NCBI GenBank assembly: GCA_000686145.1
Contig: JMMB01000007.1
Coordinates: forward strand, 1,240,001-1,304,000
Origin: Peptostreptococcaceae bacterium VA2
GTDB lineage: Bacteria > Bacillota > Clostridia > Peptostreptococcales > Peptostreptococcaceae
Reading direction: 5' to 3'
DNA length: 64,000 nucleotides
Shown here: piece by piece, positions 37,211 through 45,291 of the stretch
Numbering within the stretch: the first letter of the stretch is position 1
How the letters are laid out: every line of letters starts with the position of its first letter
The notes under the pieces: model-generated
What the model was told of the DNA's origin: nothing
Seen by the model: the letters and a program-made list of their open reading frames with translations, nothing else
The model's database searches: none
Position numbers and translations under genes: made by a program

Positions 37211-37290
37211 ACAGCTAGGGGTGCCAAAAGGCTGAGAGGATTTACCGACCCTTGTACCTGATATGGATAATTCCAGCGTAGGAAAGCTTA
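37211..37290 (+). ncRNA. TPP riboswitch
   Basis: The THI-box core is plain: GGGGTGCC (37218-37225), GGCTGAGA (37230-37237), ACCC TTGTACCTGAT (37248-37262), and GGATAATTCCAGCGTAGGA (37265-37283). P1 is formed by AGCT near 37213 and AGCT near 37285. A terminator follows, so TPP should switch thiD-thiE off. An extra long hairpin (AATAAATAACCTA... with TAGGTTTATTATT, about 37158-37187) lies just before the aptamer. Confidence 0.95.
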
Positions 37291-37331
37291 TACATTAGTT
37301 TAAATATATATGTATATTTATAAGTGTAATA

Positions 37332-37363
37332 CAGCTATACCTAACTTAGGTATAGCTTTTTTT
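37332..37363 (+). terminator. Expression-platform terminator of TPP riboswitch
   Basis: AGCTATACCTAA (37332-37343) pairs with TTAGGTATAGCT (37345-37356), then T7. Confidence 0.9.
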
Positions 37364-37390
37364 ATATAACAACAATTAAGGGGGCAAAAC

Positions 37391-38188
37391 ATGAAAAACT
37401 ATAAAGTAGCAACACTTACAATAGCAGGATCAGACTGTAGTGGGGGAGCAGGAATACAAGCTGATTTAAAAACATTTAGTGCTATAGGAACATATGGGAT
37501 GAGTGTAATAACAGCGATAACAGCTCAAAATACACAAGGAGTGTTTGAAGTAGAAGAGTTAAGTCAAAGTATAATAAAAAAACAAATAGAGGTAGTATTT
37601 GATGATATAGAACCAAGTGCTGTTAAGATAGGTATGGTATCAAGTCCAGAGATAATTTTAGAAATAGCAAATACTTTAAAAAAGTATGAGCCAAAAAATT
37701 TAGTAGTAGATCCAGTTATGATATCAAAGAGTGGATATAGTTTACTTAGACCAGAGGCTAAAGAAAATATGATAAAACATTTAATACCAATAGCGTATAT
37801 AGTAACACCGAATGTACCCGAGGCACAAGAGATAACAGGCATGAAGATTGAGACTTTGGAAGATATGAAAATAGCAGGGCAAAAAATCTTAGAAATGGGA
37901 CCAAAACATGTATTAATGAAAGGTGGACATTTAGAAGGTGATGCTATTGATGTATTAATTGGAAAAGATATATTTGAAGTTTATGGAAGTAAAAGATTGG
38001 ATAGAAAGAATACTCATGGAACAGGATGTACTATATCTTCTTCAATAGCATCTCATTTAGCTTTAGGATATGAAATAAAAGAAGCAGTTGCACTTAGCAA
38101 AATATATATAACAGAGGCTATAAAAAATAGCTTTGACATAGGTCATGGTGTTGGACCTGTTCATCATTTTTATAAATTTGATAAATAA
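37391..38188 (+). CDS. thiD: Hydroxymethylpyrimidine/phosphomethylpyrimidine kinase
   Basis: 265 residues of the ribokinase-like ThiD family: [42 protein letters not shown] at the N-terminus and [19 protein letters not shown] with the GTGC anion hole near the C-terminus. It phosphorylates HMP twice to HMP-PP, the pyrimidine half of thiamine. It sits directly behind the TPP riboswitch. No thiM, thiC or thiG genes are nearby, so this is a minimal salvage-type pair with thiE. Confidence 0.95.
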   Translation: MKNYKVATLTIAGSDCSGGAGIQADLKTFSAIGTYGMSVITAITAQNTQGVFEVEELSQSIIKKQIEVVFDDIEPSAVKIGMVSSPEIILEIANTLKKYEPKNLVVDPVMISKSGYSLLRPEAKENMIKHLIPIAYIVTPNVPEAQEITGMKIETLEDMKIAGQKILEMGPKHVLMKGGHLEGDAIDVLIGKDIFEVYGSKRLDRKNTHGTGCTISSSIASHLALGYEIKEAVALSKIYITEAIKNSFDIGHGVGPVHHFYKFDK

Positions 38189-38201
38189 AGTAAAGAAGGG
38201 G

Positions 38202-38225
38202 TTAGCTAAATTAAAATTTAGCTAA
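38202..38225 (+). promoter_or_regulatory. Perfect hairpin between the thiE ribosome site and start codon
   Basis: TTAGCTAAATT (38202-38212), AA, AATTTAGCTAA (38215-38225). The only SD-like sequence (GAAGGGG, 38195-38201) lies immediately before it, and the thiE ATG at 38239 lies 13 nt after it. Folding would shorten the effective spacing. Confidence 0.55.
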
Positions 38226-38238
38226 TATAATTGTAAAT

Positions 38239-38868
38239 ATGAATAATAATATAAAAGAAATATTAAAGTTGTATTTAGTAACAGATAGTGACATATTAAA
38301 GGATAGAGATTTTTATAAATGTATAGAGGACGCTATAAAAGGCGGAGTTACAATGCTACAATTAAGAGAAAAAAATGCGTCTGGTAGTGAATTTTTAGAA
38401 AAAGCTATAAAACTAAGAGGATTAACTAGAAAATACAATGTTAGTTTTATAATAAATGATAGAGTGGACATTGCAATGCTTTGTGATGCCGATGGAGTAC
38501 ATGTAGGGCAAAGTGATATAGATGCAAAATCAGTTAGAAGTTTAATAGGAAAAGATAAAATAGTTGGTGTGTCAGCAAGAGATTTAAAAGAAGCTCAGAA
38601 GGCTAAAAATGATGGCGCGGATTATATAGGTGTAGGGGCTATGTATGGAACTCTTACTAAGTTGGATGCAAAATCAGTTTCTTTTGATACAGTAAAAGAG
38701 ATAAAAGAAACTATAGATATACCTATGGTCTTAATAGGTGGAATTGATTTAAATAATCTAAAAAAATTAAAATCATTAAAAAGTGATGGATACGCAATAG
38801 TTTCATCGATTCTTAAAAAACAAGATACATATTTAGAAAGCAAAAAATGGATTGAAAGTATAGGTTAG
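38239..38868 (+). CDS. thiE: Thiamine-phosphate synthase
   Basis: 209 residues, TIM barrel. LYLVTDSDILKDRDFY, GGVTMLQLREKN, FIINDRVDIAMLCDADGVHVGQSD and IGVGAMYGTLTKLDA are family signatures with the pyrophosphate-binding residues. It joins HMP-PP and thiazole phosphate to thiamine phosphate. No normal ribosome site lies within 15 nt of the ATG; the SD-like site is separated by a hairpin. Confidence 0.94.
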   Translation: MNNNIKEILKLYLVTDSDILKDRDFYKCIEDAIKGGVTMLQLREKNASGSEFLEKAIKLRGLTRKYNVSFIINDRVDIAMLCDADGVHVGQSDIDAKSVRSLIGKDKIVGVSARDLKEAQKAKNDGADYIGVGAMYGTLTKLDAKSVSFDTVKEIKETIDIPMVLIGGIDLNNLKKLKSLKSDGYAIVSSILKKQDTYLESKKWIESIG

Positions 38869-38888
38869 AGTCTATAGTTATACATATA

Positions 38889-38936
38889 AAAAGAGTGTTT
38901 TAAAAATGATTTTAATCATTTAAAAACACTCTTTTT
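38889..38936 (+). terminator. Terminator after thiE
   Basis: AAAAGAGTGTTTT...ATGAT pairs with ATCATTTAAAAACACTCTTTTT. Placed between convergent genes, so it may also stop the collagen-like gene on the other strand. Confidence 0.85.
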
Positions 38937-38941
38937 ATATG

Positions 38942-39922
38942 TTATTTTTTATATGGAACTTTTTTAGGTGGAGCATATTTTTCCTTAGGAGTTGTAGGCG
39001 CAATTCCTGTATCACCCTTATCTCCTTTAGGGCCTTGAGGACCCATATCGCCTTTATCGCCTTTGTCACCTTTAGAGCTAGCACTGCCTTTAGGACCTAT
39101 ATCACCTTTGTCACCTTTAGGACCTTGTTTACCTTGAGGACCCATGCCTCCTTTATCGCCTTTATCTCCTTTAGGGCCTTGTTTACCTTGAGGACCCATA
39201 TCACCTTTATCCCCTTTAGAGCTAGCACTTGATTGAGGACCCATATCGCCTTTATCCCCTTTAGGACCTTGTTTACCTTGAGGACCCATGTCTCCTTTTT
39301 CTCCATTAGCACCTTGTTTGCCTTGAGGACCCATATCACCTTTATCCCCTTTAGGGCCTTGTTTACCTTGAGGACCCATATCACCTTTTTCTCCATTAGC
39401 ACCTTGTTTGCCTTGAGGACCCATATCACCTTTATCCCCTTTAGGACCTTGACTACCTTGAAGACCCATATCACCTTTATCACCCTTAGGACCCATGTCT
39501 CCTTTAGGACCTTGAGGTCCAGGTATTCCAGCAATGCTTCCACCTATATTACAAAGTGGATTCACATAAGTTTCTTTTCCTAAGTCTATATATTGAATTG
39601 AATTCAATTTTACATAAATAGGACCTTTTCCTGAAGATGTTTTCCCCATAACAGCACATTGATTAACTTTACAAATACGAAGCTTTAAAATACAATCACT
39701 GTCTTCTAATTTTAACCCTACGACTTTACCTATACAACTGCATAATATAGAATATATTTGGCAATCACATACATTTATAGGGTACACAAACATAGGACAC
39801 ATATTATGTTCTACGTCTTTAGATCCACAAGACTTAGTAGAATGTTTAGGCATTTTACAAGAAGTAGATTTAGAGCAATCTTTATTGCAATTGTTGTCTT
39901 TACTCATACAGTCTTTATACAT
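38942..39922 (-). CDS. Collagen-like surface protein (exosporium-type)
   Basis: 326 residues. Residues 1-130 are a Cys-rich domain (about 13 Cys, including CDCQIYSILCSC and CILKLRICKVNQC) with no signal peptide. Residues ~130-305 are about 55 collagen-type G-X-Y triplets, dominated by GPQ GKQ GPK GDK GDM blocks, with two short breaks (SSASSK and SSK). The end (TPKEKYAPPKKVPYKK) is basic and Pro-rich. Such proteins form triple helices; without a signal peptide in a spore-former it most likely sits on the spore coat or exosporium, as with BclA-like proteins. GGAGTG precedes the ATG. The DNA repeats create long false ORFs on other frames. Confidence 0.85.
   Translation of the reverse strand: MYKDCMSKDNNCNKDCSKSTSCKMPKHSTKSCGSKDVEHNMCPMFVYPINVCDCQIYSILCSCIGKVVGLKLEDSDCILKLRICKVNQCAVMGKTSSGKGPIYVKLNSIQYIDLGKETYVNPLCNIGGSIAGIPGPQGPKGDMGPKGDKGDMGLQGSQGPKGDKGDMGPQGKQGANGEKGDMGPQGKQGPKGDKGDMGPQGKQGANGEKGDMGPQGKQGPKGDKGDMGPQSSASSKGDKGDMGPQGKQGPKGDKGDKGGMGPQGKQGPKGDKGDIGPKGSASSKGDKGDKGDMGPQGPKGDKGDTGIAPTTPKEKYAPPKKVPYKK
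39060..39510 (-). repeat. Internal tandem repeats of the collagen-like gene
   Basis: Repeating units of 45-54 bp encode GPQGKQGPKGDKGDM-type blocks with near-identical DNA. Length change by slippage or recombination is likely between strains. Confidence 0.8.
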
Positions 39923-40162
39923 ATACTTTCACTCCATGTTAAATATTTTAATTAGTAGTATAACTACGTAATATAGATATATGATTAAAATTCCAAAAAT
40001 GGGACACTATATAGCCATAAAAGTGTTTAAAATCTATAATATTAAATTAAATAAGATATATTAAGAGTGTGCTAAAATAAAAAATAATTGATAACAGCGA
40101 CATTAAATCATGATAAAATGATATAATTAAAAAATAAAGTTATATAAATATAGGGAGGAAAT

Positions 40163-41326
40163 ATGAAAATAGACTGGAATAAAAGGTATACAACAATAGC
40201 GGCATACTCATTTTTAGTAATATGTTGTAGTATAATTTTCTTTAGCATAATTAGTGAAATGAGTGCATTTACAGATAATTTAGGGTGGATAGTATCAACA
40301 TTGCAACCTTTTATAATAGGATTTGTAATAGCGTATTTATTAAATTTTATATTAGTATTTTTCGAAGAAAAAGTATTAGTATTTGATTCAATTAAAAATA
40401 TGAAGAAGAAAAATAAAAGAGGCTTAGGTCTTTTGCTTACTTACATAACAACTTTTTTAATACTTTATTTATTTATGAAATTTGTTTTTCCACAAGTAGT
40501 AGACAGTTTAGTTGGTCTTATTAATGATGTTCCAATATATGTAACTAATTTAACAAATCTATTAGAAGATATGACATCGAAATTAAATACAGATAGCAAG
40601 TATGTAGTACTAGCTATGGAAAAATGGAATGAATTTATAAGCTATACTATAAGTGTAATAACTAATTTACTTCCTATTTTAGGAGATACTATTAAAAGTA
40701 TAGCATCGAGTGTATGGAATATAGTATTAGGATTAGTAATATCTATTTATTTATTAATAGATAAAGAAAAATTCTGTGCATTAAGCAAAAAAATGACTTT
40801 TGCTTTGTTATCTAAAAAACATGCAGAAAAAGTGGTAGAATTAAATCATAGAAGTAACGATACATTTGGTAAATTTATAAGCGGTAAAATTATAGATTCA
40901 GTAATAATAGGTATATTAACGTTTGTTATATTAACAATATTTAAAATACCATATACTTTACTTATATCAGTAATAATAGGTATAACTAATATCATACCGT
41001 TCTTTGGACCATTCTTTGGCGCTATACCATCATTTATAATAATAATGTTTGTGTCACCTATAAAAGCATTATGGTTCTTACTTATAATATTTGTGATACA
41101 ACAATTAGATGGAAATATTATAGGTCCAAAGATATTAGGGGACTCGATAGGTATATCAGCCTTTTGGATATTATTTTCTTTATTAGTAGCAGGAAAATTA
41201 TTAGGGCTTGTTGGAATGATTATAGGAGTTCCTTTATTTGCTATAATTTACTCAATAGTAAAAGATGCTATAGAGGTTAAATTAAGTAAAAAAGGATTAT
41301 CGAAAGATACACATGAATATATGTAG
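40163..41326 (+). CDS. AI-2E family transporter (PerM/YdiK-like)
   Basis: 387 residues with about 8 membrane helices. The long extracytoplasmic/amphipathic middle part (PQVVDSLVGLINDVPIYVTNLTNLLEDM...) and the C-terminal IGITNIIPFFGPFFGAIPSFIIIMFVSP and QLDGNIIGPKILGDSIGISAFWILFSLLVAGKLLGLVGMIIGVPLFA segments are the family signature. Members export AI-2, act in Na+/H+ exchange, or have no known substrate; the sequence does not decide. AGGGAGGAAAT precedes the ATG. Confidence 0.88.
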   Translation: MKIDWNKRYTTIAAYSFLVICCSIIFFSIISEMSAFTDNLGWIVSTLQPFIIGFVIAYLLNFILVFFEEKVLVFDSIKNMKKKNKRGLGLLLTYITTFLILYLFMKFVFPQVVDSLVGLINDVPIYVTNLTNLLEDMTSKLNTDSKYVVLAMEKWNEFISYTISVITNLLPILGDTIKSIASSVWNIVLGLVISIYLLIDKEKFCALSKKMTFALLSKKHAEKVVELNHRSNDTFGKFISGKIIDSVIIGILTFVILTIFKIPYTLLISVIIGITNIIPFFGPFFGAIPSFIIIMFVSPIKALWFLLIIFVIQQLDGNIIGPKILGDSIGISAFWILFSLLVAGKLLGLVGMIIGVPLFAIIYSIVKDAIEVKLSKKGLSKDTHEYM

Positions 41327-41341
41327 ATAATATAAAAAACT

Positions 41342-41391
41342 GACAGGAGAAATAAATAACTATAAAGGTTATATATTTCTCCTGTTTTATT
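41342..41391 (+). terminator. Terminator after AI-2E family gene
   Basis: GACAGGAGAAAT...AAC pairs with GTT...ATTTCTCCTGT, then TTTATTTG. Confidence 0.75.
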
Positions 41392-41527
41392 TGTAATATT
41401 TAAAGATTTAAAAGTAAATAGATTAAAGCCTTAGGCTGTTAGAAAAAACTTGCAAGCGTATGCACGTCAATATATAATTAAAAATATATTTACATAGTAT
41501 AAATGAAACTAATGGGGGATTTAAATT

Positions 41528-42148
41528 ATGAATATACACAAAACTATTATAAAAACAGAGAAGCAAAAGATGATAGACGGAGATCTTTATTTAGCTTTTG
41601 GAAAAGAATTAGCTAATGAAAGACAATATGCTAAAGAAGTATTATTTGCCTATAACAACCTGCATCCAGGTAAAGTGGATGAAAGATATGATATTATAAA
41701 AAAACTATTTGGAGAGGTAGGTAAAGAATTTTATATAGAGCCACCATTTAGATGTGACTACGGGTATAATATTTTTTGGGGAGAAGAATCTTATGCTAAC
41801 TATAATTTAACAGTACTTGATTGTGCACCTGTTAAGATAGGTAAAAACGTGTTGTTTGGGCCTAATGTAAATATATTTACAGCAGGCCATCCAGTAGATG
41901 TTGAGATGAGAACTAGCGGACTTGAATATGCAATAGCTATAAATATAGAAGACAACGTATGGATAGGTGGAGGAAGTACTATAAATCCAGGAGTAAGCAT
42001 AGGTAAAAATACTGTAATAGCTTCAGGGAGTGTAGTTACTAAAGACATACCATCTAATGTTGTAGCAGGAGGAAACCCTTGTAGAATCATAAGAGAGATA
42101 AATGAAGATGATAAGATTAGATATTTTAAAGATAGATATATTAAATAA
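41528..42148 (+). CDS. Sugar O-acetyltransferase (maltose acetyltransferase type)
   Basis: 206 residues. The N-terminal Mac domain (TEKQKMIDGDLYLAFGKELANERQYAKEVLFAYNNLHPG) is followed by hexapeptide repeats of a left-handed beta-helix (FGPNVNIFTAGHPVDVEMR, NVWIGGGSTINPGVSIGKNTVIASGSVVTKDIPSN). The His of TAGHP is the catalytic base. It transfers acetyl from acetyl-CoA to a sugar, possibly galactoside or maltose. Stand-alone gene. Confidence 0.9.
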   Translation: MNIHKTIIKTEKQKMIDGDLYLAFGKELANERQYAKEVLFAYNNLHPGKVDERYDIIKKLFGEVGKEFYIEPPFRCDYGYNIFWGEESYANYNLTVLDCAPVKIGKNVLFGPNVNIFTAGHPVDVEMRTSGLEYAIAINIEDNVWIGGGSTINPGVSIGKNTVIASGSVVTKDIPSNVVAGGNPCRIIREINEDDKIRYFKDRYIK

Positions 42149-42165
42149 ATATTAAGATAAAAATT

Positions 42166-42196
42166 TTGTATAAAAACTATACAATTAAAATATAAT
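42166..42196 (+). promoter_or_regulatory. Inverted-repeat operator and promoter upstream of the aminotransferase
   Basis: TTGTATA-N5-TATACAA (42166-42184) overlaps a TTGTAT -35 and precedes TATAAT (42191-42196), with a 19-nt spacer. A repressor site is plausible. Confidence 0.4.
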
Positions 42197-42281
42197 GTAT
42201 GTAATGTAGGTGTTTTTTTATAAAATGTGGGGTCTTAAAATATATTAATATAATTTAATATAAATTAGACAGGAGGAAAAA

Positions 42282-43469
42282 ATGAATAAATATAATTTTG
42301 ATAAGGTTGTAAATAGAGAAAATACGGGATGTGTAAAATGGGATTTTAGAACAAGATGTAATGAAAAAGCATCAAAAGATGGATTACCGTTATGGATAGC
42401 TGATATGGACTTTGAGTGTGCACAGCCTATAATAGAGGCGCTTCATAAAAGAATAGATCATAAAGTATTTGGTTATAGTTCAAATGATACTAAAGAGTAT
42501 AAAGAATCAGTTTACAATTGGTATAAAAAGAGACTTGATTTTGAAATAGATAAAGAAAATATATTTTATAGCCCAGGAGTTGTACCAGCTATAGCAGCGC
42601 TAATAAATATATTAACTGATGAAGGTGATAAAGTTATAATCCAAAAACCTGTGTATCATCCATTTGAAGCAAAGGTTGAAAATAATAATAGAGAAGTGAT
42701 AAACAATAGCTTAAAATATGATGGGAAAAGTTATAAAATTGATTTTGAAGATTTACAAGAGAAAGCAAAAGATTCTAAGGCTAAGATAATGTTGCTTTGT
42801 AGCCCTCATAATCCAGTAGGTAGAGTTTGGAAAAAAGAAGAATTAAGAAAAGTTATAGATATATGTAAAAGTAATAATTTATGGATAATATCAGATGAAA
42901 TACATTGTGATTTAATAAGAAATGGGTATAAACATATACCAACACAGAAAGTTGGATATGATTATAAAGATAAAATAATAACTTGCACAGCACCAAGTAA
43001 AACTTTTAATTTAGCAGGAATGCATTTATCAAATATAATTATAAATAATAAAGAACTTCAAAAGAAGTGGGAATTTGAGATAAAAGAAAAGTTAGATATA
43101 GGAACTCCAAGTCCTTTTGCTATAGTATCAACTATAGCTGGTTACAATGAATGTGAAGATTGGATAGATGAACTAAATAAATACTTAGATAATAATATGG
43201 AATTTATAGATAAGTACTTAAAAGAGAACTTACCAAAAGTGAAATTAGTTAAGCCGGAGGGAACGTATTTAGCTTGGTTAGATTTTAATGAATATGGATT
43301 TAACGAGATAGAGTTAGAAGATTTAATGTTTAAAAAGGCTAATGTGTTATTTAATCAAGGAGATGGTTTTGGCAAAGAAGGACGAGGATTTGTGAGAGTT
43401 AATACAGCGTGTCCATTATCGACAATAAAAGAGGCTATGCAAAGAATAAAGGATGCTTTAGAAATCTAA
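42282..43469 (+). CDS. PatB/MalY-type PLP aminotransferase (cystathionine beta-lyase)
   Basis: 395 residues of fold-type I PLP enzymes. PLWIADMDFECAQPIIEAL near the N-terminus, LLCSPHNPVGRVW, ISDEIHCDLI with the PLP-stacking Asp, TAPSKTFNLAGMHLSNIII with the Schiff-base Lys at about 243, and GRGFVRVNTACP with the carboxylate-binding Arg. MalY/PatB proteins cleave cystathionine or cysteine S-conjugates to homocysteine, pyruvate and ammonia. AGGAGGAAAAA precedes the start. Confidence 0.92.
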   Translation: MNKYNFDKVVNRENTGCVKWDFRTRCNEKASKDGLPLWIADMDFECAQPIIEALHKRIDHKVFGYSSNDTKEYKESVYNWYKKRLDFEIDKENIFYSPGVVPAIAALINILTDEGDKVIIQKPVYHPFEAKVENNNREVINNSLKYDGKSYKIDFEDLQEKAKDSKAKIMLLCSPHNPVGRVWKKEELRKVIDICKSNNLWIISDEIHCDLIRNGYKHIPTQKVGYDYKDKIITCTAPSKTFNLAGMHLSNIIINNKELQKKWEFEIKEKLDIGTPSPFAIVSTIAGYNECEDWIDELNKYLDNNMEFIDKYLKENLPKVKLVKPEGTYLAWLDFNEYGFNEIELEDLMFKKANVLFNQGDGFGKEGRGFVRVNTACPLSTIKEAMQRIKDALEI

Positions 43470-43545
43470 TAATTTTGAGAGTGAATACTAGATTATGATA
43501 TAATAAATTTAAATATATTAATAGAAAGGATATACTAATAAAAAT

Positions 43546-43773
43546 ATGATTATAAAACTTACAAGAGATAATTTTAATTTTAGATTTAAACAATATGAGG
43601 GAATGTTTTTTCACGTTGACATAAATGAAGGTAGTGAAGTTATAAAATATAAAATAACTAAAGACAAAGAAGGTCTAGAACTTAAAGAGTTTGGAAATAC
43701 ACATATGAAAGAAAATGATATGTTGTATATTCCTCAAATTGAAGCTTATATAGATTTAAAAACTATAAAATAA
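43546..43773 (+). CDS. Small hypothetical protein
   Basis: 75 residues, soluble, rich in Lys and Glu with a likely beta-sheet fold (FHVDINEGSEVIKYKITKDKEGLELKEFGN). AGAAAGGATATACTAATAAAA precedes the ATG, so the ribosome site is somewhat distant. A terminator follows. No family recognised. Confidence 0.55.
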   Translation: MIIKLTRDNFNFRFKQYEGMFFHVDINEGSEVIKYKITKDKEGLELKEFGNTHMKENDMLYIPQIEAYIDLKTIK

Positions 43774-43783
43774 CATAAAATAT

Positions 43784-43819
43784 AAAAATGTCATCGAAGC
43801 AAAATTCGATGACATTTTT
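43784..43819. terminator. Bidirectional terminator
   Basis: AAAATGTCATCGAA pairs with TTCGATGACATTTTTT (43804-43819). It lies between a plus-strand gene and the end of a minus-strand small gene. Confidence 0.88.
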
Positions 43820-43971
43820 TATATAAATAATTTATAAACAAATAGTATTACAAAACCAACAACCGCGATTTTGAAAATTAAGCTACTAACAAGTTTTATA
43901 GCCTTTATAGAAATTCCTAAAAGAACTATTAGCATAAGTATTTTAAAAATTAAATCAATATTCATATCCAT
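43819..43971 (-). CDS. Small single-span membrane protein (50 residues)
   Basis: Found by reading the minus strand directly: ATG (complement of 43969-43971) with TAGGAGGAAA placing GGAGG 7 nt upstream, and a TAA at 43819-43821. The product starts MDMNIDLIFKILMLIVLLG and ends LFVYKLFI. It is hydrophobic over residues 7-22 and 31-48, so one or two membrane passes. No family recognised. A plus-strand ORF across the same bases has no ribosome site and is discarded. Confidence 0.7.
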   Translation of the reverse strand: MDMNIDLIFKILMLIVLLGISIKAIKLVSSLIFKIAVVGFVILFVYKLFI

Positions 43972-44063
43972 TAAATTTCCTCCTACATTGAATATTAGTA
44001 TTATTGAGAAATTCTACAATAATATACTATTATACTATAAAAAAACATTAAGCACTAATTAAA

Positions 44064-44984
44064 TTAACTTAATAAAATAATACTGATAAAAGGTATAGTT
44101 ACTATTGAAAATAGTGTAGTTAAAAAAACTGCTTGAGAGGCGAGTGATGTATTTGCATCATATTCGTCAGCCATTATAGCCGTATTAGCAGCAGCAGGCA
44201 TAGCAGACATTACAATTGGTATAGATAGTAATAAGCTATCCTTTATTTGTCCTTTAAACAACAAATAAATACTAACAGGAAGTAATATTAATCGAATAAA
44301 GCCTATAAAATATAATTTTTTATTAAAAAAACATTCAGTAGCGGAAGAAGCACAGAGCATACTCCCTATAATTAGCATAGAAATAGGCGTTGTAATATCA
44401 CCTAACATCGTAAGTGGTTTATTAATAAAATTAGGAATATTAAATCCAGATACAAAGACAATTAATCCGATAAATATAGAGATAATAGCAGGATTTATAA
44501 GCGATTTAAACGAAAATGAAAAATTTTCTTTATGCTTCGATAAAAAATAAGTTCCTAACGTTAATACAAGTAAATTAAAGGGTAAATTAAATATGGCAGT
44601 ATAAAATACAGCTTTTTTTCCTAAAATAGCTTCAACAATAGGGTATCCCATAAATCCTACATTAGAAAACATAACTACATATTGGTAAATACCTATGTCT
44701 TGAGAGGACTTAAATATAAATTTTAAAGAATATGCAATTAAAAAAGTAAAAGCATACATAAAGACAGATATTAGCAACAATTTAAATATATTATCAATCA
44801 TCTGCGGGCTATAGTCTATTTGCATAGAGTTAATAATCATAGCAGGCAAAAATATACTCATAGTTAAAGATGAAAGCTTAGACGTTGAATGTTCATCTAA
44901 TAAGTTCTTTTTTCTAGCTATATATCCGACTAAAATCAAAATAAACAAAACTAAAACTTGAACAAATATATTGCTTAAATTCAT
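44064..44984 (-). CDS. AEC-family transporter (auxin efflux carrier type)
   Basis: 306 residues from the ATG ending at 44984, with GAGGGGG 7 nt upstream; an in-frame ATG seven codons earlier is unsupported. About 10 membrane helices in two halves: VLVGYIARKKNLLDEHSTSKLSSLTMSIFLPAMIINSM in the first, MPAAANTAIMADEYDANTSLASQAVFLTTLFSIVTIPF in the last. The family exports organic acids such as malate; the substrate here is unknown. Confidence 0.88.
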   Translation of the reverse strand: MNLSNIFVQVLVLFILILVGYIARKKNLLDEHSTSKLSSLTMSIFLPAMIINSMQIDYSPQMIDNIFKLLLISVFMYAFTFLIAYSLKFIFKSSQDIGIYQYVVMFSNVGFMGYPIVEAILGKKAVFYTAIFNLPFNLLVLTLGTYFLSKHKENFSFSFKSLINPAIISIFIGLIVFVSGFNIPNFINKPLTMLGDITTPISMLIIGSMLCASSATECFFNKKLYFIGFIRLILLPVSIYLLFKGQIKDSLLLSIPIVMSAMPAAANTAIMADEYDANTSLASQAVFLTTLFSIVTIPFISIILLS

Positions 44985-45291
44985 AATAAATACCCCCTCG
45001 TACATATGATTATATAGTAAATTATTTAGAATTTCTATATAATAAAAAACTATAGAAAATAAGATTATAATAACTGTAGAATTAAGTATAATAAAATAAT
45101 ATGCTAAGTATTGGTAATAATAGATTACATGTTATAATATTAGAATGGAAATTATATAGTACTAATAAACACTTTATATTTATTGTTACAATATAATTAC
45201 AAAAGAAAAAAATTAATTAGAAAAATTATTTTTACTATATAATGTATAATATATATCAAAATAAAGTGCAAATTAAAATAGGGAGTTAAAT
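44985..45291. other. Divergent intergenic region, AEC transporter / Sel1 protein
   Basis: 307 bp without a gene. It holds an 8-bp inverted repeat TTTCTATA-N11-TATAGAAA (45032-45058) and a promoter listed separately. I see nothing else. Confidence 0.5.
45111..45138 (+). promoter_or_regulatory. Promoter of the Sel1/TPR gene
   Basis: TTGGTA (45111-45116), 16-nt spacer, TATAAT (45133-45138); gives a leader of about 145 nt. Confidence 0.45.

Noticed and set aside
39000-39510. Regular repeats that could be taken for a CRISPR array
   Set aside because: The repeats are in frame with a collagen-like protein, have no unique spacers and no cas genes are near.
39097-39583. Long open frames on both strands across the collagen-like repeats, including one rich in Val/Lys/Leu repeats
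   Set aside because: They are shadows of the 45-54 bp G-X-Y coding repeats; none has a ribosome site and their composition is unnatural.
43871-44062. 63-codon plus-strand frame beside the AEC transporter gene
   Set aside because: No ribosome site; the opposite strand over the same bases has a small gene with GGAGG and a hydrophobic product.
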